Positions 1 through 9,507 of a stretch of DNA of 64,000 bases are shown piece after piece. The translations under genes and the position numbers were made by a program. Numbering within the stretch: the first letter of the stretch is position 1; each line of letters starts with the position of its first letter. The notes beneath the pieces are model-generated. The model had not been told where the DNA came from. It made no database searches and worked only from the letters and a program-made list of their open reading frames with translations. Origin of the DNA: Cupriavidus neocaledonicus (GTDB lineage Bacteria > Pseudomonadota > Gammaproteobacteria > Burkholderiales > Burkholderiaceae); assembly GCF_000372525.1 (NCBI RefSeq), contig NZ_AQUR01000090.1, positions 61,127 through 125,126 on the forward strand. Reading direction: 5' to 3'.

Positions 1-608
1 CCACCACGGCCGTCTACAGCCACACCGCCGCCGAGCCCGCGGCGCAGCGTCCCTCGGCCGCAGCGCTGGCCACACAGGCCTACCAGTCCACGGCCGAGGC
101 CGGCGCGCGCATGGCCGCACTGGACAGCCTTGCCAGCCAGCCACAGCGCGCATCCGATGGCGGTGCGCAGGCCGCCACGGCGGATGCCGGCCGGCCGGCG
201 GCCGCAGGTCCGGCCATCCATCCCGCCACCGAAGGCGTGGTCCGCCAGCAGCTGGAGTTGCTCGCCACGCAGCAGTTCCGCTTTGCCGGCGAAGCCTGGC
301 CAGGCGTGCCGATCGAATGGGAACTGCTGCGCGCGGAGGCGGACGCCGCTGCCGGCCATGGCGAAGCCGCGCGGCCGTGGTCGAGCCGCCTGCGGCTGCA
401 GCTGCCGAACCTTGGCGTGGTCGAAGCGGTGCTGACCCTCGGCCCTGGCGGTCTCGACGCTCGTGTAGCCACGCCCGAGACCGACGTGGCCGCGCGCCTT
501 ATCGCGGCGCGGCCGCAGTTGCGCGGCCAGCTCGAGGCGCATGGCATCGCCGTGCAGCGGCTGAGCGTGCAGACACAGGACAGCCTGGCGCAAGGCGGGA
601 TGCAATGA
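1..608 (+). CDS. FliK-like flagellar hook-length control protein, 3' part
   Basis: The frame is open from the first base of the window, so the gene starts upstream; about 201 codons are visible. The last 110 residues resemble the FliK C-terminal (Flg_hook) domain: a Leu/Val-rich beta region (RLRLQLPNLGVVEAVLTLGP) followed by a helix and a short strand. Family knowledge: this domain contacts FlhB and switches export specificity once the hook has reached length. Its stop overlaps the start of the FlhB-C-terminal-like gene (ATGA), the pairing seen in many proteobacteria and as YlqG/YlqH in Bacillus. A full-length fliK lies at 7187-8629, so this would be a second, accessory FliK-type protein. Confidence 0.7.
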   Translation, partial: TTAVYSHTAAEPAAQRPSAAALATQAYQSTAEAGARMAALDSLASQPQRASDGGAQAATADAGRPAAAGPAIHPATEGVVRQQLELLATQQFRFAGEAWPGVPIEWELLRAEADAAAGHGEAARPWSSRLRLQLPNLGVVEAVLTLGPGGLDARVATPETDVAARLIAARPQLRGQLEAHGIAVQRLSVQTQDSLAQGGMQ

Positions 609-898
609 GCGACACAGCACAAGAACGCGGGGCGGCGATCGCGCTGTCGTACCAGCACAGCGACAAGGCGCCGCGCGTGGTGGCCAAGGGCTATGGCGTC
701 GTCGCCGAGGCCATCATCGCGCGCGCCCGCGAAGCCGGCGTCTATGTCCACGATTCACCGACGCTGGTGAACCTGCTGATGCAGGTCGACCTGGACAGCC
801 ACGTGCCGCCGCAGCTCTACGTGGCGGTGGCCGAATTGCTGGCGTGGATCTACCAGCTGGAATCCGGGCTGGAGCCCGGCGCGCCGGGTCCGGGGTAG
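605..898 (+). CDS. FlhB C-terminal-domain-like export switch protein (YlqH/FhlB type)
   Basis: 97 residues matching only the cytoplasmic C-terminal domain of FlhB/EscU: APRVVAKGYGVVAEAI, then a segment ending VAVAELLAWIYQLE. The membrane part and the NPTH autocleavage site of true FlhB are absent; the protein begins just downstream of where NPTH would be. Such stand-alone homologs are thought to support or modulate flagellar export, possibly through the cleaved FlhB fragment. The ATG overlaps the upstream FliK-like stop by four bases, so translation is probably coupled. It is followed by a strong terminator and converges on fliE. Confidence 0.85.
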   Translation: MSDTAQERGAAIALSYQHSDKAPRVVAKGYGVVAEAIIARAREAGVYVHDSPTLVNLLMQVDLDSHVPPQLYVAVAELLAWIYQLESGLEPGAPGPG

Positions 899-914
899 GC
901 CCGGGCCCGACGGC

Positions 915-952
915 AAAAGCCCCCGGCCGCTTGCGCGCGCCGGGGGCTTTTT
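915..952. terminator. Bidirectional rho-independent terminator between the FlhB-like gene and fliE
   Basis: AAAAGCCCCCGGC (915-927) pairs with GCCGGGGGCTTTTT (939-952) over an 11-base loop. There is a T run on the plus side and the complementary A run on the other, so it can serve both convergent genes. Confidence 0.85.
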
Positions 953-973
953 CCGTCGGGCGAGGCACTGGCC

Positions 974-1297
974 TCACACCGGCATATTCATCATCTCCTG
1001 ATAGGCCGCCACCAGCCGGTTGCGCACCTGTACCCCGGTCTGGAACGATACGTTGGCCTTCTGCAGGTCGATCATCACGTCGTTGAGCGCCACGCCGGGC
1101 TTGCCCAGCTCGAACGCCTCGGCCTGGCCGTAGGCGCGCTCCTGCGCGGCGTTGATGCGGCCGAGCGAGCGCTGCAGCTCGCCGGCGAAGCCGCCGCCGA
1201 CCGGCGCCGCGGCCTGCCCTGCGGCGTTGCCGGAGGCAACCTGGGACATCCCGCGCAGTTGCTGCAGCATGCCCTCGATGGAAGAGATAGTGGTCAT
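974..1297 (-). CDS. fliE: Flagellar hook-basal body protein FliE
   Basis: 107 residues, the usual FliE size. FliE joins the MS ring (FliF) to the proximal rod. The conserved C-terminal half is present: LGKPGVALNDVMIDLQKANV, then a QTGVQVRNRLVAAYQEMMNM ending. The start chosen (MTTISSIEGML) gives the normal length; the open frame extends upstream only through non-conserved Arg/Pro-rich sequence. It is transcribed away from fliF, the usual divergent fliE/fliFGHIJK layout. Confidence 0.95.
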   Translation of the reverse strand: MTTISSIEGMLQQLRGMSQVASGNAAGQAAAPVGGGFAGELQRSLGRINAAQERAYGQAEAFELGKPGVALNDVMIDLQKANVSFQTGVQVRNRLVAAYQEMMNMPV

Positions 1298-1741
1298 GGG
1301 TCGTGATCGGCCGGTGGTCCGGCCCGGTTGGTCGTAAGGCGCACCGTTGGCGCCGGTTGGCCGGTTCCCGGCCTGGGACGGGCCCGCGCCAGGCGGATCC
1401 GGGGCCAGTTTCAGCCCTCGCAGCGTACCCGCCGCCGGCCTCGCCCCATGGACCGAAATCGGCCGGAAAACCGGGTCTATTCGCCGCATTGTCTCCCTCA
1501 AGTCTGGCCGATCATTGCCACCGTGCCGCAAAAGCGCAGGCCAGCGCGCCTGCCCTGGTGCCCGCCTCGCGCCGGGGCCGGCCGATCCACAGACAACCAT
1601 CGATTCGGGAGTACGCGTGTTTTCTCTGCAGCGCAATGTGAGCCGCACGGCTAGCCGTGCCGCGAGCCGGGCCGACAACCAGGGCGAGCCGCAGCGCGGT
1701 TGCCGTCGCGCGCCTGGCCGCGCCGCCTCCGGAGCACGCGC
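1298..1741. promoter_or_regulatory. Divergent fliE-fliF control region
   Basis: 444 bases separate the two divergent flagellar starts, unusually long for this dense window, so it should hold both promoters. A GGAG (1731-1734) is the fliF ribosome site. A GCCGATCA near 1507-1514 resembles the -10 of a sigma-28 promoter, but no -35 sits at the right distance. I could not define an FlhDC or sigma-54 site by eye. Confidence 0.5.
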
Positions 1742-3445
1742 ATGACCGCGGCAGTGGCACTGCCCGGGCGTCCGGCCGAAATGCTGGAGCGCCTGAAGGC
1801 CAACCCCAGATTACCGCTGATGCTGGGCGGCGCGGCCCTGGCCGCGGCGATCGCGGTGGGCGTGCTGTGGTCGCGCGGCCCGGACTACAAGGTGCTGTAC
1901 AGCAACCTGTCCGAGCGCGACGGCGGCGCGGTGCTGCAGTCGCTGCAGCAGATGAACGTGCCGTACAAGTTCGCCGAAGGTGGCGGCGCGGTGATGGTGC
2001 CGGCCGAGAAGGTGCACGAGACGCGCCTGCGGCTGGCCTCGCAAGGCCTGCCCAAGAGCGGCACCGCGGGCATGGAACTGATGGACAACCAGAAGTTCGG
2101 CATCAGCCAGTTTGCCGAACAGGTCAACTACCAGCGCGGGCTGGAGGGCGAGCTGGCGCGCTCGATCGAATCGATCGCCGCGGTGCAGTCCGCGCGCGTG
2201 CACCTGGCCATTCCCAAGCCGACGCTGTTCGTGCGCGAGCGCCAGAAGCCTACCGCGTCTATCGTGCTGCAGCTGTACCCGGGCCGCGCCATCGACGAAG
2301 GCCAGGTCGCGGCGATCAGCCACCTGGTGTCGTCGAGCGTGCCGGAGCTGACGCCCAAGTCGATCTCGATCGTCGACCAGCACGGCAACCTGCTGTCGAA
2401 CACCGGCAACGAGCGCATGCTCGACGCCACCCAGCTCAAGTACGTGCAGGCGCTGGAGCAGAACTACCTGAAGCGCATCGAGGCGATCCTGACGCCGATC
2501 GTCGGCAAGGACAACGTGCGCGCGCAGGTCACCGCCGACGTGGACTTCTCCATCGTCGAGCACACCGACGAGAGCTACAAGCCCAACCAGGACCCGACCC
2601 GCACCGCGATCCGCAGCCAGCAGACCAGCGAATCGACCCAGCAGGGTGCAACGCCGCCGGGCGGCGTGCCCGGCGCGCTGTCGAACCAGCCGCCCGCTGC
2701 CGCCGCCGCGCCGGTGACCACGCCGCAGACGCCGCGCGCGGGCCAGGCGCCGGGCCAGGCCGGCGCGCCGGCCCAGGGCCAGCCCGGCCAGGCCGCGCAG
2801 GGCGCCACCACCACCGCGTCCAGCGGCCCGAGCAGCAATCGCCGCGACTCCACTGTCAACTATGAGCTGGACCGCTCGGTGCGCCATGTGCAGCAGGCCC
2901 CGGGCGGCGTGCGCCGGCTGTCGGTGGCGGTGGTGGTCAACTACCGCCAGCAGGCCGATGCCAAGGGCAAGCTCGTCGCCGAGCCGCTGCCGCCGGCGCT
3001 GCTGGCGCAGATCCAGAACCTGACCAAGGAAGCGATGGGGTTCTCGGCCGATCGCGGCGACTCCATCAACGTGGTCAACAGCCCCTTCACCGCCGAGCGC
3101 GAGAAGGCCGAGCCCGAACTGCCAATGTGGAAGCAGCCCGAGATGATTGCACTGGGCAAGAGCCTGGCCGGCTACCTGCTGCTGGCACTGCTGGCGCTGT
3201 TCGTGTGGTTCAAGGTGGCGCGCCCGATCCTGCGCCGCTACACCGCGCCGCCGTTGCCGGCGCCCGAGCCCAGGGACGAGACCGAGGCGGTGCTGCTGCC
3301 GCCCGAAGAGCCGGCCAATCCGGAAATCCTGCGGCTCGCCGCCAAGTATGAAAGCGACCTCGCGCTGGTGCGCGACGCCGCCCAGCGCGACCCCCGCCTG
3401 GTCGCCAGCGTGATCAAGAACTGGATTAGCAATGACAACCGCTAA
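1742..3445 (+). CDS. fliF: Flagellar MS-ring protein FliF
   Basis: 567 residues. FliF forms the inner-membrane MS ring on which the flagellum is built. An N-terminal membrane helix (about residues 20-45) precedes the YscJ-like ring-building motifs ([16 protein letters not shown]). A low-complexity Pro/Gly/Ala loop follows at about 305-375, and a second membrane helix (about 480-500) precedes the C-terminal tail that binds FliG. The start at MTAAVALPG was chosen because GGAG lies eight bases upstream; an earlier in-frame start lacks a ribosome site. The stop overlaps fliG by 14 bases. Confidence 0.95.
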   Translation: MTAAVALPGRPAEMLERLKANPRLPLMLGGAALAAAIAVGVLWSRGPDYKVLYSNLSERDGGAVLQSLQQMNVPYKFAEGGGAVMVPAEKVHETRLRLASQGLPKSGTAGMELMDNQKFGISQFAEQVNYQRGLEGELARSIESIAAVQSARVHLAIPKPTLFVRERQKPTASIVLQLYPGRAIDEGQVAAISHLVSSSVPELTPKSISIVDQHGNLLSNTGNERMLDATQLKYVQALEQNYLKRIEAILTPIVGKDNVRAQVTADVDFSIVEHTDESYKPNQDPTRTAIRSQQTSESTQQGATPPGGVPGALSNQPPAAAAAPVTTPQTPRAGQAPGQAGAPAQGQPGQAAQGATTTASSGPSSNRRDSTVNYELDRSVRHVQQAPGGVRRLSVAVVVNYRQQADAKGKLVAEPLPPALLAQIQNLTKEAMGFSADRGDSINVVNSPFTAEREKAEPELPMWKQPEMIALGKSLAGYLLLALLALFVWFKVARPILRRYTAPPLPAPEPRDETEAVLLPPEEPANPEILRLAAKYESDLALVRDAAQRDPRLVASVIKNWISNDNR

Positions 3446-4442
3446 GGGCATCTCTGAATCCGGCCTGCAGAAGAGCGCGGTGCTGATGATGGCGATCGGC
3501 GAGGATGCCGCGGCCGAGGTGTTCAAGCACCTGTCGCAGCGCGAGGTGCAGGAGCTGGGCTCGGCCATGGCCACGCTCAGCTCGGTCACCCGCGAGGAAA
3601 TGGCCGAGGTGCTGGGCGAGTTCCGCGCCGAGACCGAGCAGTACCTGGCGCTGAACGTCGATTCCAGCGCGTTTATCCGCAGCGTGCTGAACAAGGCGCT
3701 GGGCGAGGAGCGCGCGCAGTCGGTGATCGAGGACATCCTGGAGTCGCGCGATCCGGGCGGCGGCATCGACTCGCTGAACTGGATGGACGCCACCGCCATC
3801 GCCGAGCTGATCCGCGACGAGCACCCGCAGATCATCGCCACCATCCTGATCCACCTGGACCGCCAGAAATCGTCCGAGGTGCTGGGGCTGTTCACCGACC
3901 GCCTGCGCAACGACGTGATCCTGCGCATTGCTACCTTCGGCGGCGTGCAGCCGGGCGCGCTGCAGGAACTGACCGACGTGCTGACCAAGCTGCTGGCGGG
4001 CCAGAGCCTGAAGCGCAGCCGCATGGGCGGCGTGCGCACCGCGGCCGAGATCATCAACCTGATGAGCACCGCGCACGAAGAGGCGGTGATCGACGGCGTG
4101 CGCCTGCACGACGGCGACCTGGCGCAGAAGATCATCGACGAGATGTTCCTGTTCGAGAACCTGCTCGAGGTCGACGACCGCGGCATCCAGCGCGTGCTCA
4201 AGGAAATCGCCACCGAATCGCTGATCGTCGCGCTCAAGGGCGCGCCGCAGGAGCTGCGCGACAAGTTCATCCGCAACATGTCGACCCGCGCCGGCGAGAT
4301 GCTGCGCGAGGACCTGGAGGCGCTGGGCCCGGTGCGCGTGTCGCAGGTCGAGGCCGAGCAGAAGGCCATCCTGCAGGTGGTAAGGCGCCTGGCGGATGCT
4401 GGCGAAGTGCAGATCGGCGGAGGCGACGATGCCTATGTCTGA
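3432..4442 (+). CDS. fliG: Flagellar motor switch protein FliG
   Basis: 336 residues, normal length. FliG is the rotor protein that takes torque from MotA and binds FliF (N-domain) and FliM. The middle-domain EHPQ motif is at residues 130-133 ([13 protein letters not shown]). The C-terminal torque helix is visible as [20 protein letters not shown] with its charged residues. It overlaps fliF upstream and fliH downstream by 14 bases each, so the operon is translationally coupled. Confidence 0.97.
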   Translation: MTTAKGISESGLQKSAVLMMAIGEDAAAEVFKHLSQREVQELGSAMATLSSVTREEMAEVLGEFRAETEQYLALNVDSSAFIRSVLNKALGEERAQSVIEDILESRDPGGGIDSLNWMDATAIAELIRDEHPQIIATILIHLDRQKSSEVLGLFTDRLRNDVILRIATFGGVQPGALQELTDVLTKLLAGQSLKRSRMGGVRTAAEIINLMSTAHEEAVIDGVRLHDGDLAQKIIDEMFLFENLLEVDDRGIQRVLKEIATESLIVALKGAPQELRDKFIRNMSTRAGEMLREDLEALGPVRVSQVEAEQKAILQVVRRLADAGEVQIGGGDDAYV

Positions 4443-5241
4443 GGCAGACCCCGAGCGCGGGGCCGGGCGCCGCGGCCTGGGCGCCGAACCGCTCTCGTCC
4501 CTGGGCGGCCATGGTGCCGCCACCGGTGCCGGCGGCTTCGCGCCGTTCGAGCCGCCGCGCCGCGCGCGTGGCGGTGCCGGCTGGCAGCGCTGGCAGATGG
4601 GATCGCTCGATTCCCGGCATGCCGAGCCGCTGGAGACGCTGGCCGCCGTGCCGGCCGAACCCGCGCCGCCGCCGATCGATTTCGCCGCGCTCGACGCGAT
4701 GCGCGAGGGCGCGCGCAAGGAAGGCTACGCCCAGGGCTACACCCAGGGCCAGACCCAGGGTTACGGCGACGGCCATCGCGAAGGCTATGCGCGCGGGCTG
4801 GAAGCCGCCCGCAACGAGGCCGCGCAGCTGCAGGCGCTGGCCGGCAATTTCCGCAGCGCGCTGAGCAACGTCGACGACGCGGTCGCGCACGCGCTGGTAT
4901 CGCTGGCGCTGGACGTGGCGCGCCAGCTGGTGCGCACGACGCTGGCGCAGGACGCCGCGGCGCTGCTGCCGGCGGTGCGCGAGCTGCTGACCAGCGAACC
5001 GGCGCTGTCCGGATCGCCCACCCTGCTGCTGCACCCGGACGACGTGGCGCTGGTGGAAGCCCATCTGCAAGGCGAACTCGCCGCCGCCGGCTGGACCGTG
5101 CGCGCCGATCCGTCGGTGGCGCGCGGCGGCTGCATCGCCAGCGCCGCCAGCGGCGAGCGCGACGCCACGCTGCCCACGCGCTGGACCCGTGTGGTGCGGG
5201 CGCTGGGCCGCGACGATCCGTGGGAGCCGCCGCATGCCTGA
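4429..5241 (+). CDS. fliH: Flagellar export stator / FliI regulator FliH
   Basis: 270 residues. FliH holds the FliI ATPase at the export gate and inhibits it. The family's GxxxG-type repeat run is clear near residues 90-120 ([26 protein letters not shown]), followed by a long helix and the V-type ATPase subunit-E-like C-domain. Start: GGAGG at 4419-4423 is five bases from the ATG at 4429 but eleven from the next ATG, so 4429 is preferred. The stop overlaps fliI by eight bases. Confidence 0.93.
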   Translation: MPMSEADPERGAGRRGLGAEPLSSLGGHGAATGAGGFAPFEPPRRARGGAGWQRWQMGSLDSRHAEPLETLAAVPAEPAPPPIDFAALDAMREGARKEGYAQGYTQGQTQGYGDGHREGYARGLEAARNEAAQLQALAGNFRSALSNVDDAVAHALVSLALDVARQLVRTTLAQDAAALLPAVRELLTSEPALSGSPTLLLHPDDVALVEAHLQGELAAAGWTVRADPSVARGGCIASAASGERDATLPTRWTRVVRALGRDDPWEPPHA

Positions 5242-6712
5242 CACCGCGCAGGACACCCACCACGTCGCGCACGACCATGCGCAACACTGGATCGGCGCGC
5301 TCAACGGCGCCGCCGCCGGCATCGCCCGGCTCGACAGCAAGCGCAGCTGCGGCCGCCTGACGCGCGCCGCGGGGCTGGTGCTGGAAGCCGTGGGCCTGCG
5401 CCTGCCGGTGGGCAGCGATTGCCTGATCGAGCTGCCCGCCGGACAGTTCACCACCGACAGCAACGCCCCGCGCACCGCCGAGGCAGAAGTGGTCGGCTTC
5501 GGCGCCGACCGCCTCTACCTGATGCCGCAGTCCGACGTGGTCGGGCTGCTGCCGGGCGCGCGCGTCTACCCGCTCGAGCCGTCGCCGCAGCCGGCCGGCA
5601 CCACCGCGCCGCGCGAGCCGGGCTCCAAGCGCCTGCCGGTCGGCGCCGGGCTGCTGGGCCGCGTGCTGGATGCGGCGGGCCGCCCGCTGGACGGGCTCGG
5701 CTCGCTCGCCGCGGCGATGGAAGTGCCGCTCGCCGGCGAGCAGATCAACCCGCTGATGCGGGCCCCGATCGAAACCGTGCTCGACACCGGCGTGCGCGCC
5801 ATCAACGGCATGCTGACCGTCGGCCGCGGCCAGCGCATGGGACTGTTCGCGGGCTCGGGCGTGGGCAAGAGCGTGCTGCTGGGCATGATGGCGCGCTATA
5901 CCAGCGCCGACGTGATCGTGGTCGGCCTGATCGGCGAACGCGGCCGCGAGGTGAAGGAATTCATCGAGAACATCCTGGGGCCGGAGGGTCGGCGCCGCTC
6001 GGTGGTGGTGGCCGCGCCGGCCGACTGCTCGCCGCTGCTGCGCATGCAGGGCGCCGCCTATGCGACGCGGCTGGCCGAGTATTTCCGCGACCAGGGCCAG
6101 CACGTGCTGCTGATCATGGATTCGCTGACGCGCTACGCCATGGCCCAGCGCGAGATTGCACTGGCGATCGGCGAGCCGCCCGCCACCAAGGGCTATCCGC
6201 CGTCGGTCTTCGCCAAGCTGCCGACGCTGGTCGAGCGCACCGGCAACGGCCCCGAGGGCGGCGGCTCGATCACCGCGTTCTACACCGTGCTGACCGAAGG
6301 CGACGACCAGCAGGACCCCATCGCCGATTCCGCGCGCGCCATCCTGGATGGCCACATCGTGCTGTCGCGCAGCCTGGCCGAAGCCGGCCACTATCCGGCC
6401 ATCGACGTCGAGGCCTCGATCAGCCGCGCCATGACCGCGCTGATCCCGCATGAACAGTTCGGCTCGGTGCGCCGCTTCAAGCAGCTGATGTCGCGCTACC
6501 AGCGCAACCGCGACCTGATCAGCGTGGGCGCCTACGTGCCGGGCAACGATCCGGAACTGGACCTGGCGATCCAGCTGCATCCGCGCATGGAAGCCTTCCT
6601 GCAGCAGGACATCCACGAGCGCGCCGGCTACGCCGACGCCATCGCCGCGCTGCACAGCCTCTTCGACAGGAGTGAACATGCTCAAGCATTCACCGCTCAA
6701 CACGCTGGCTGA
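5234..6712 (+). CDS. fliI: Flagellum-specific ATPase FliI
   Basis: 492 residues. FliI is the F1-beta-like ATPase that unloads chaperones and helps drive flagellar protein export. Walker A is GSGVGKS (207-213). The Walker B region is [18 protein letters not shown], and the following [14 protein letters not shown] segment is characteristic of type III secretion ATPases. The N-terminus is somewhat longer than in enterics and is His/Asp rich. The start at MPDTAQ overlaps the fliH end, keeping the operon coupled. Confidence 0.96.
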   Translation: MPDTAQDTHHVAHDHAQHWIGALNGAAAGIARLDSKRSCGRLTRAAGLVLEAVGLRLPVGSDCLIELPAGQFTTDSNAPRTAEAEVVGFGADRLYLMPQSDVVGLLPGARVYPLEPSPQPAGTTAPREPGSKRLPVGAGLLGRVLDAAGRPLDGLGSLAAAMEVPLAGEQINPLMRAPIETVLDTGVRAINGMLTVGRGQRMGLFAGSGVGKSVLLGMMARYTSADVIVVGLIGERGREVKEFIENILGPEGRRRSVVVAAPADCSPLLRMQGAAYATRLAEYFRDQGQHVLLIMDSLTRYAMAQREIALAIGEPPATKGYPPSVFAKLPTLVERTGNGPEGGGSITAFYTVLTEGDDQQDPIADSARAILDGHIVLSRSLAEAGHYPAIDVEASISRAMTALIPHEQFGSVRRFKQLMSRYQRNRDLISVGAYVPGNDPELDLAIQLHPRMEAFLQQDIHERAGYADAIAALHSLFDRSEHAQAFTAQHAG

Positions 6713-7136
6713 CCTGGCCCAGACCGACACCGACGCCGCCGCGCGCGAGCTCGGCCGGCTGCAGGGCCTGCGCACGCAGGCGGAACTGCAGCTCAACCAG
6801 CTCACGCAGTACCGCCAGGAATACCGCGAGCGCATGCAGGTGGTGGCGGCACAGGGCATCACCTCCAGCCGCTGGCAGGACTTTTCGCGCTTCCTCGATT
6901 CACTGGACCAGGCCATCCGCCAGCAGGGCGCGGCCCTGGCCAAGGCCGAGGCCGACCTGCTGGCCGGCCGCAACCGCTGGCAGCACCAGAAGCGCCGCCT
7001 GAACTCGTTCGACACGCTGATCGCGCGCGCGGAGGCGAAACAGGAACAGGTGGCCGCGCGCCGCGAGCAGCGCGCCAACGACGAATACGCCGCCCGCCTG
7101 GTCCGCACCGCGGCCGGCCGCCTGAGCGAAGCCTGA
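6678..7136 (+). CDS. fliJ: Flagellar export chaperone FliJ
   Basis: 152 residues, almost wholly alpha-helical and charged, as expected for the coiled-coil FliJ that inserts into the FliI hexamer. AGGAG at 6668-6672 is five bases before the ATG at 6678; a GTG two codons upstream would lie on that ribosome site. It overlaps the fliI 3' end by 35 bases. The family is poorly conserved, and position between fliI and fliK supports the call as much as sequence does. Confidence 0.9.
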   Translation: MLKHSPLNTLADLAQTDTDAAARELGRLQGLRTQAELQLNQLTQYRQEYRERMQVVAAQGITSSRWQDFSRFLDSLDQAIRQQGAALAKAEADLLAGRNRWQHQKRRLNSFDTLIARAEAKQEQVAARREQRANDEYAARLVRTAAGRLSEA

Positions 7137-7186
7137 ACGATGCCCGGACGGCAACCACCCGCCGGGCCACACCGTAGCGAATCCCC

Positions 7187-8629
7187 ATGATCGATATCAG
7201 CCAGATTGTCAGCAGCGCCGCCAACGCGGTGGAAGGCGCCCGGCGCGCCAGCGCCGACGCCGCCACCAGCGGCTTCCGCGACGCGCTCTCGCAGGCGCGC
7301 GACAGCCACCAGGCCGCCGCTCCGGCGCCCGCCGCCAGGGAGACGGTCGCGCGCGACAAACCCGCGGCGCGGCCAGCGTCAGCACAGGCAGACGCCGGCA
7401 AGCCGCAACACACCGCCGCCACGGGCAAGAAGGCCGCTGCCGGCGAGAAGGATCAGGACCAGGAAGACGCCGCGGCGGCAACGCCGACGGATGCAGCCGC
7501 CGCCGCAGCCGCCGCATTGGCGCTGATGCGTCCCGCCGCCGCGCCAGCGAACCCCGCGACCGTGCCAGCCGGCGCCGCAGGCGCCGCTGTCGCCGGCATG
7601 GCCGACACCGGCAGTGCCGCGGCCTTGCAGGCGGCGCTCAGCGGCGCCACCGTGCCGAACGCCACCGCGCAAACCCAGGTCCAAGCCGGCACCACGGCAG
7701 CCCCTGCCGACGGCACCGCATTGGCCGACCCGTTGCAGGCGGTCACCGCCGAATCGCGACCGGCGCAGCCGTCGGTCGCCGACACGCTGGCCACCATCGC
7801 CTCGCAACGCGCGGCGCTGCAGCCCGGCAGCGCCGGCACCGATGCAAAAGCCGGCGCCACGCCCACCGTTGCGGGCGACGCGCTGGCGCTCCGTCAAGCG
7901 GACCTGCCGGGCCAGGACACCGGCGCCTCCGCGGGCGGATCGGGGCATCGCCCCGACAGCGGCCTCGGCCAGCATCGCGCCGATCCGCTCGCCGCCAGTC
8001 CTGCCGCGCCGGATGCCCGCCCCGCCGCCGGCCAGTTCGCTGCCACGCAAGCCGCCGCGCGCGCCGGCGAGACCGCTGCGGCCACTCTCGACAGCGCCCC
8101 TGCGGTGGCCGCCACGCTGGCCGGACAACCCGCTCCGGCCGCTGCCGCCGCTGCCGCCAGCCGGCCCGTGGTCGCCCCGCCGCTGTACGACAGCCAGTGG
8201 CCGCAGGCACTGAGCCAGCAGATGATCCGCCTGGGTACGCAAGGCCAGCAAAGCGCCGAACTGCAGCTGAACCCACCTGACCTGGGGCCGCTGAAGGTGG
8301 TGCTGAACGTGGTCAACGACCAGGCCCAGGCGCAATTCGTCTCGCCCCACCAGGCCGTGCGCGCCGCGGTCGAAGCCGCGCTGCCGCACCTGCGCACCGC
8401 GCTGTCGGAAAACGGCATCCAGCTGGGCCACACCTCGGTGGGCGCCGATGGCTTTGCCAGCCAGGCCGGCAACGGCAACGGGCAGCAACAGCAGGCGCCG
8501 GGGCACGGGCGCGGACAGGCCGGCTTTGGTGGCGCTGCGGTGGCGGCGGCTGAGGCGGGGCCAGGAGCCAGCGCCGCGGCACGGCCCGCGCGCGTGCTGG
8601 GGCGGGGAGAGATTGATACGTTTGCGTGA
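7187..8629 (+). CDS. fliK: Flagellar hook-length control protein FliK
   Basis: 480 residues. FliK is the secreted ruler that measures the hook and triggers the FlhB substrate switch. The first 330 residues are Ala/Pro/Gln-rich and low-complexity, as usual for the ruler part. The C-terminal Flg_hook domain is recognisable from about residue 345: SAELQLNPPDLGPLKVVLNV, then QFVSPHQAVRAAVEAALPHLR and an ENGIQLGHTSV strand. A Gln/Gly-rich tail follows. It is the last gene of the fliF-K operon, 50 bases after fliJ, with paired palindromic repeats directly downstream. Confidence 0.94.
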   Translation: MIDISQIVSSAANAVEGARRASADAATSGFRDALSQARDSHQAAAPAPAARETVARDKPAARPASAQADAGKPQHTAATGKKAAAGEKDQDQEDAAAATPTDAAAAAAAALALMRPAAAPANPATVPAGAAGAAVAGMADTGSAAALQAALSGATVPNATAQTQVQAGTTAAPADGTALADPLQAVTAESRPAQPSVADTLATIASQRAALQPGSAGTDAKAGATPTVAGDALALRQADLPGQDTGASAGGSGHRPDSGLGQHRADPLAASPAAPDARPAAGQFAATQAAARAGETAAATLDSAPAVAATLAGQPAPAAAAAAASRPVVAPPLYDSQWPQALSQQMIRLGTQGQQSAELQLNPPDLGPLKVVLNVVNDQAQAQFVSPHQAVRAAVEAALPHLRTALSENGIQLGHTSVGADGFASQAGNGNGQQQQAPGHGRGQAGFGGAAVAAAEAGPGASAAARPARVLGRGEIDTFA

Positions 8630-8646
8630 GCGCGCGCTGGATGTTT

Positions 8647-8770
8647 GCTCCCCTCTCCGGCTTGCGGGAGAGGGGCGGGGGTGAGCGCGGGCGCAGGCAT
8701 ACCGCCGCACCTCACTTCGTCGATGCACCGGCCCTCTCCCCGGCCCTCTCCCGCAAGCGGGAGAGGGAGT
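8647..8770. repeat. Paired-palindrome intergenic repeat, copy 1
   Basis: Two inward-facing palindromes of the CCCTCTCCCGC / GCGGGAGAGGG type flank a core of about 75 bases containing GGGGGTGAGCGCGGGCG and CACTTCGTCGATGC. The left arm is preceded by TTTGCTC and the right arm is followed by GTACACC. The same elements recur at 8820, 23524 and 61028. The layout resembles REP doublets (BIMEs); it is not coding. Confidence 0.85.
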
Positions 8771-8819
8771 ACACCGCTGGTGTTGGAAGGCCTATGGTGC
8801 TTCGTCATACCTCTGGTTT

Positions 8820-8946
8820 GCTCCCCTCTCCGCTGCGGGAGAGGGGCGGGGACGAGGGCAGGCGCCAGCATACCGCCGCGCATCACTTCGTCGATGCGCC
8901 GGCCCTCACCCCTACCCTCTCCCGCGAGCGGGAGAGGGAGTACACC
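8820..8946. repeat. Paired-palindrome intergenic repeat, copy 2 (tandem with copy 1)
   Basis: Same structure and orientation as copy 1, offset by 173 bases: left arm CTCCCCTCTCCGCTGCGGGA, core CACTTCGTCGATGCGCCGG, right arm CCCTCTCCCGCGAGCGGGAG, then GTACACCG. The two copies differ at scattered positions. The tandem arrangement after fliK could halt transcription or protect the mRNA 3' end. Confidence 0.85.
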
Positions 8947-9002
8947 GACGCGGCACACGGCCGACGGAACACCTTGAAACGTTGAGGAGGTGCGGCTGGC
9001 CT

Positions 9003-9024
9003 TGGTAAACATTATTGATTACCA
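9003..9024. promoter_or_regulatory. Inverted repeat, probable operator of the hicB-like gene
   Basis: TGGTAA (9003-9008) and TTACCA (9019-9024) are perfect inverted six-base arms around a ten-base AT-rich spacer, 35 bases before the hicB start. HicB proteins are DNA-binding autorepressors, so an autoregulatory operator is the simplest reading. The AT-rich stretch stands out from its surroundings. Confidence 0.5.
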
Positions 9025-9058
9025 TACAAGCCTCTGTTGACGTGGGAGGAATTCCAAT

Positions 9059-9475
9059 ATGCTTCGTTTCCCCGCCAACATCGTCCCCGACGGCGATGGC
9101 TTTGCGGTCTCGTTTCCCGATATCCCGGAAGCCCTGACCAGCGGCGCCACGATCGAGCAGGCCCAGGAGATGGCCGCCGATGCGCTTGCCACGGCCATGG
9201 AGTTCTATTTCGAGGATGGCCGCCCGGTGCCGCTGCCGTCGAAGGCCGGACGCGGCCAGCATCTGGTCGAGCTGCCAGCCAGCATGTCGGCAAAGGTGCT
9301 GCTGCTCAACGAGATGATCGCGCAGGGGGTCACGCAGGCGGAGTTGGCACGCCGCCTGCGTACCCGCAAGCAGGAAGTCCAGCGCATCGTCGACCTGGAT
9401 CATGCGACCAAGATCGACACGATCGAGGCCGCGTTCCGGGCGCTGGGAAAGCGGCTGGAACTGAAGGTCGCCTGA
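9059..9475 (+). CDS. HicB-family protein with C-terminal helix-turn-helix (orphan antitoxin-like)
   Basis: 138 residues. The N-terminal half is the HicB RNase-H-like fold (MLRFPANIVPDGDGFAVSFPDIPEALTSG, then a helix EQAQEMAADALATAMEFYFE). The C-terminal half is a helix-turn-helix (GVTQAELARRLRTRKQEVQRIVD). HicB antitoxins neutralise the HicA mRNA interferase. No hicA-sized frame exists immediately upstream (only about 110 bases after the repeat) or downstream (alkB begins 32 bases on). GGAGG lies just before the start. It may act purely as a regulator. Confidence 0.85.
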   Translation: MLRFPANIVPDGDGFAVSFPDIPEALTSGATIEQAQEMAADALATAMEFYFEDGRPVPLPSKAGRGQHLVELPASMSAKVLLLNEMIAQGVTQAELARRLRTRKQEVQRIVDLDHATKIDTIEAAFRALGKRLELKVA

Positions 9476-9507
9476 ACGCGCCAAGCTATCGCAGGACCCT
9501 CTCCACC

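Noticed and set aside
1500..1520. Sigma-28 promoter for the fli genes
   Set aside because: A GCCGATCA-like -10 exists but the nearby TCAAGT is directly adjacent rather than 11-12 bases upstream.
8647..8946. Rho-independent terminators only
   Set aside because: The palindromes do form hairpins, but lack T runs and occur as conserved paired units with a shared core at several places, so repeat element is the better description.
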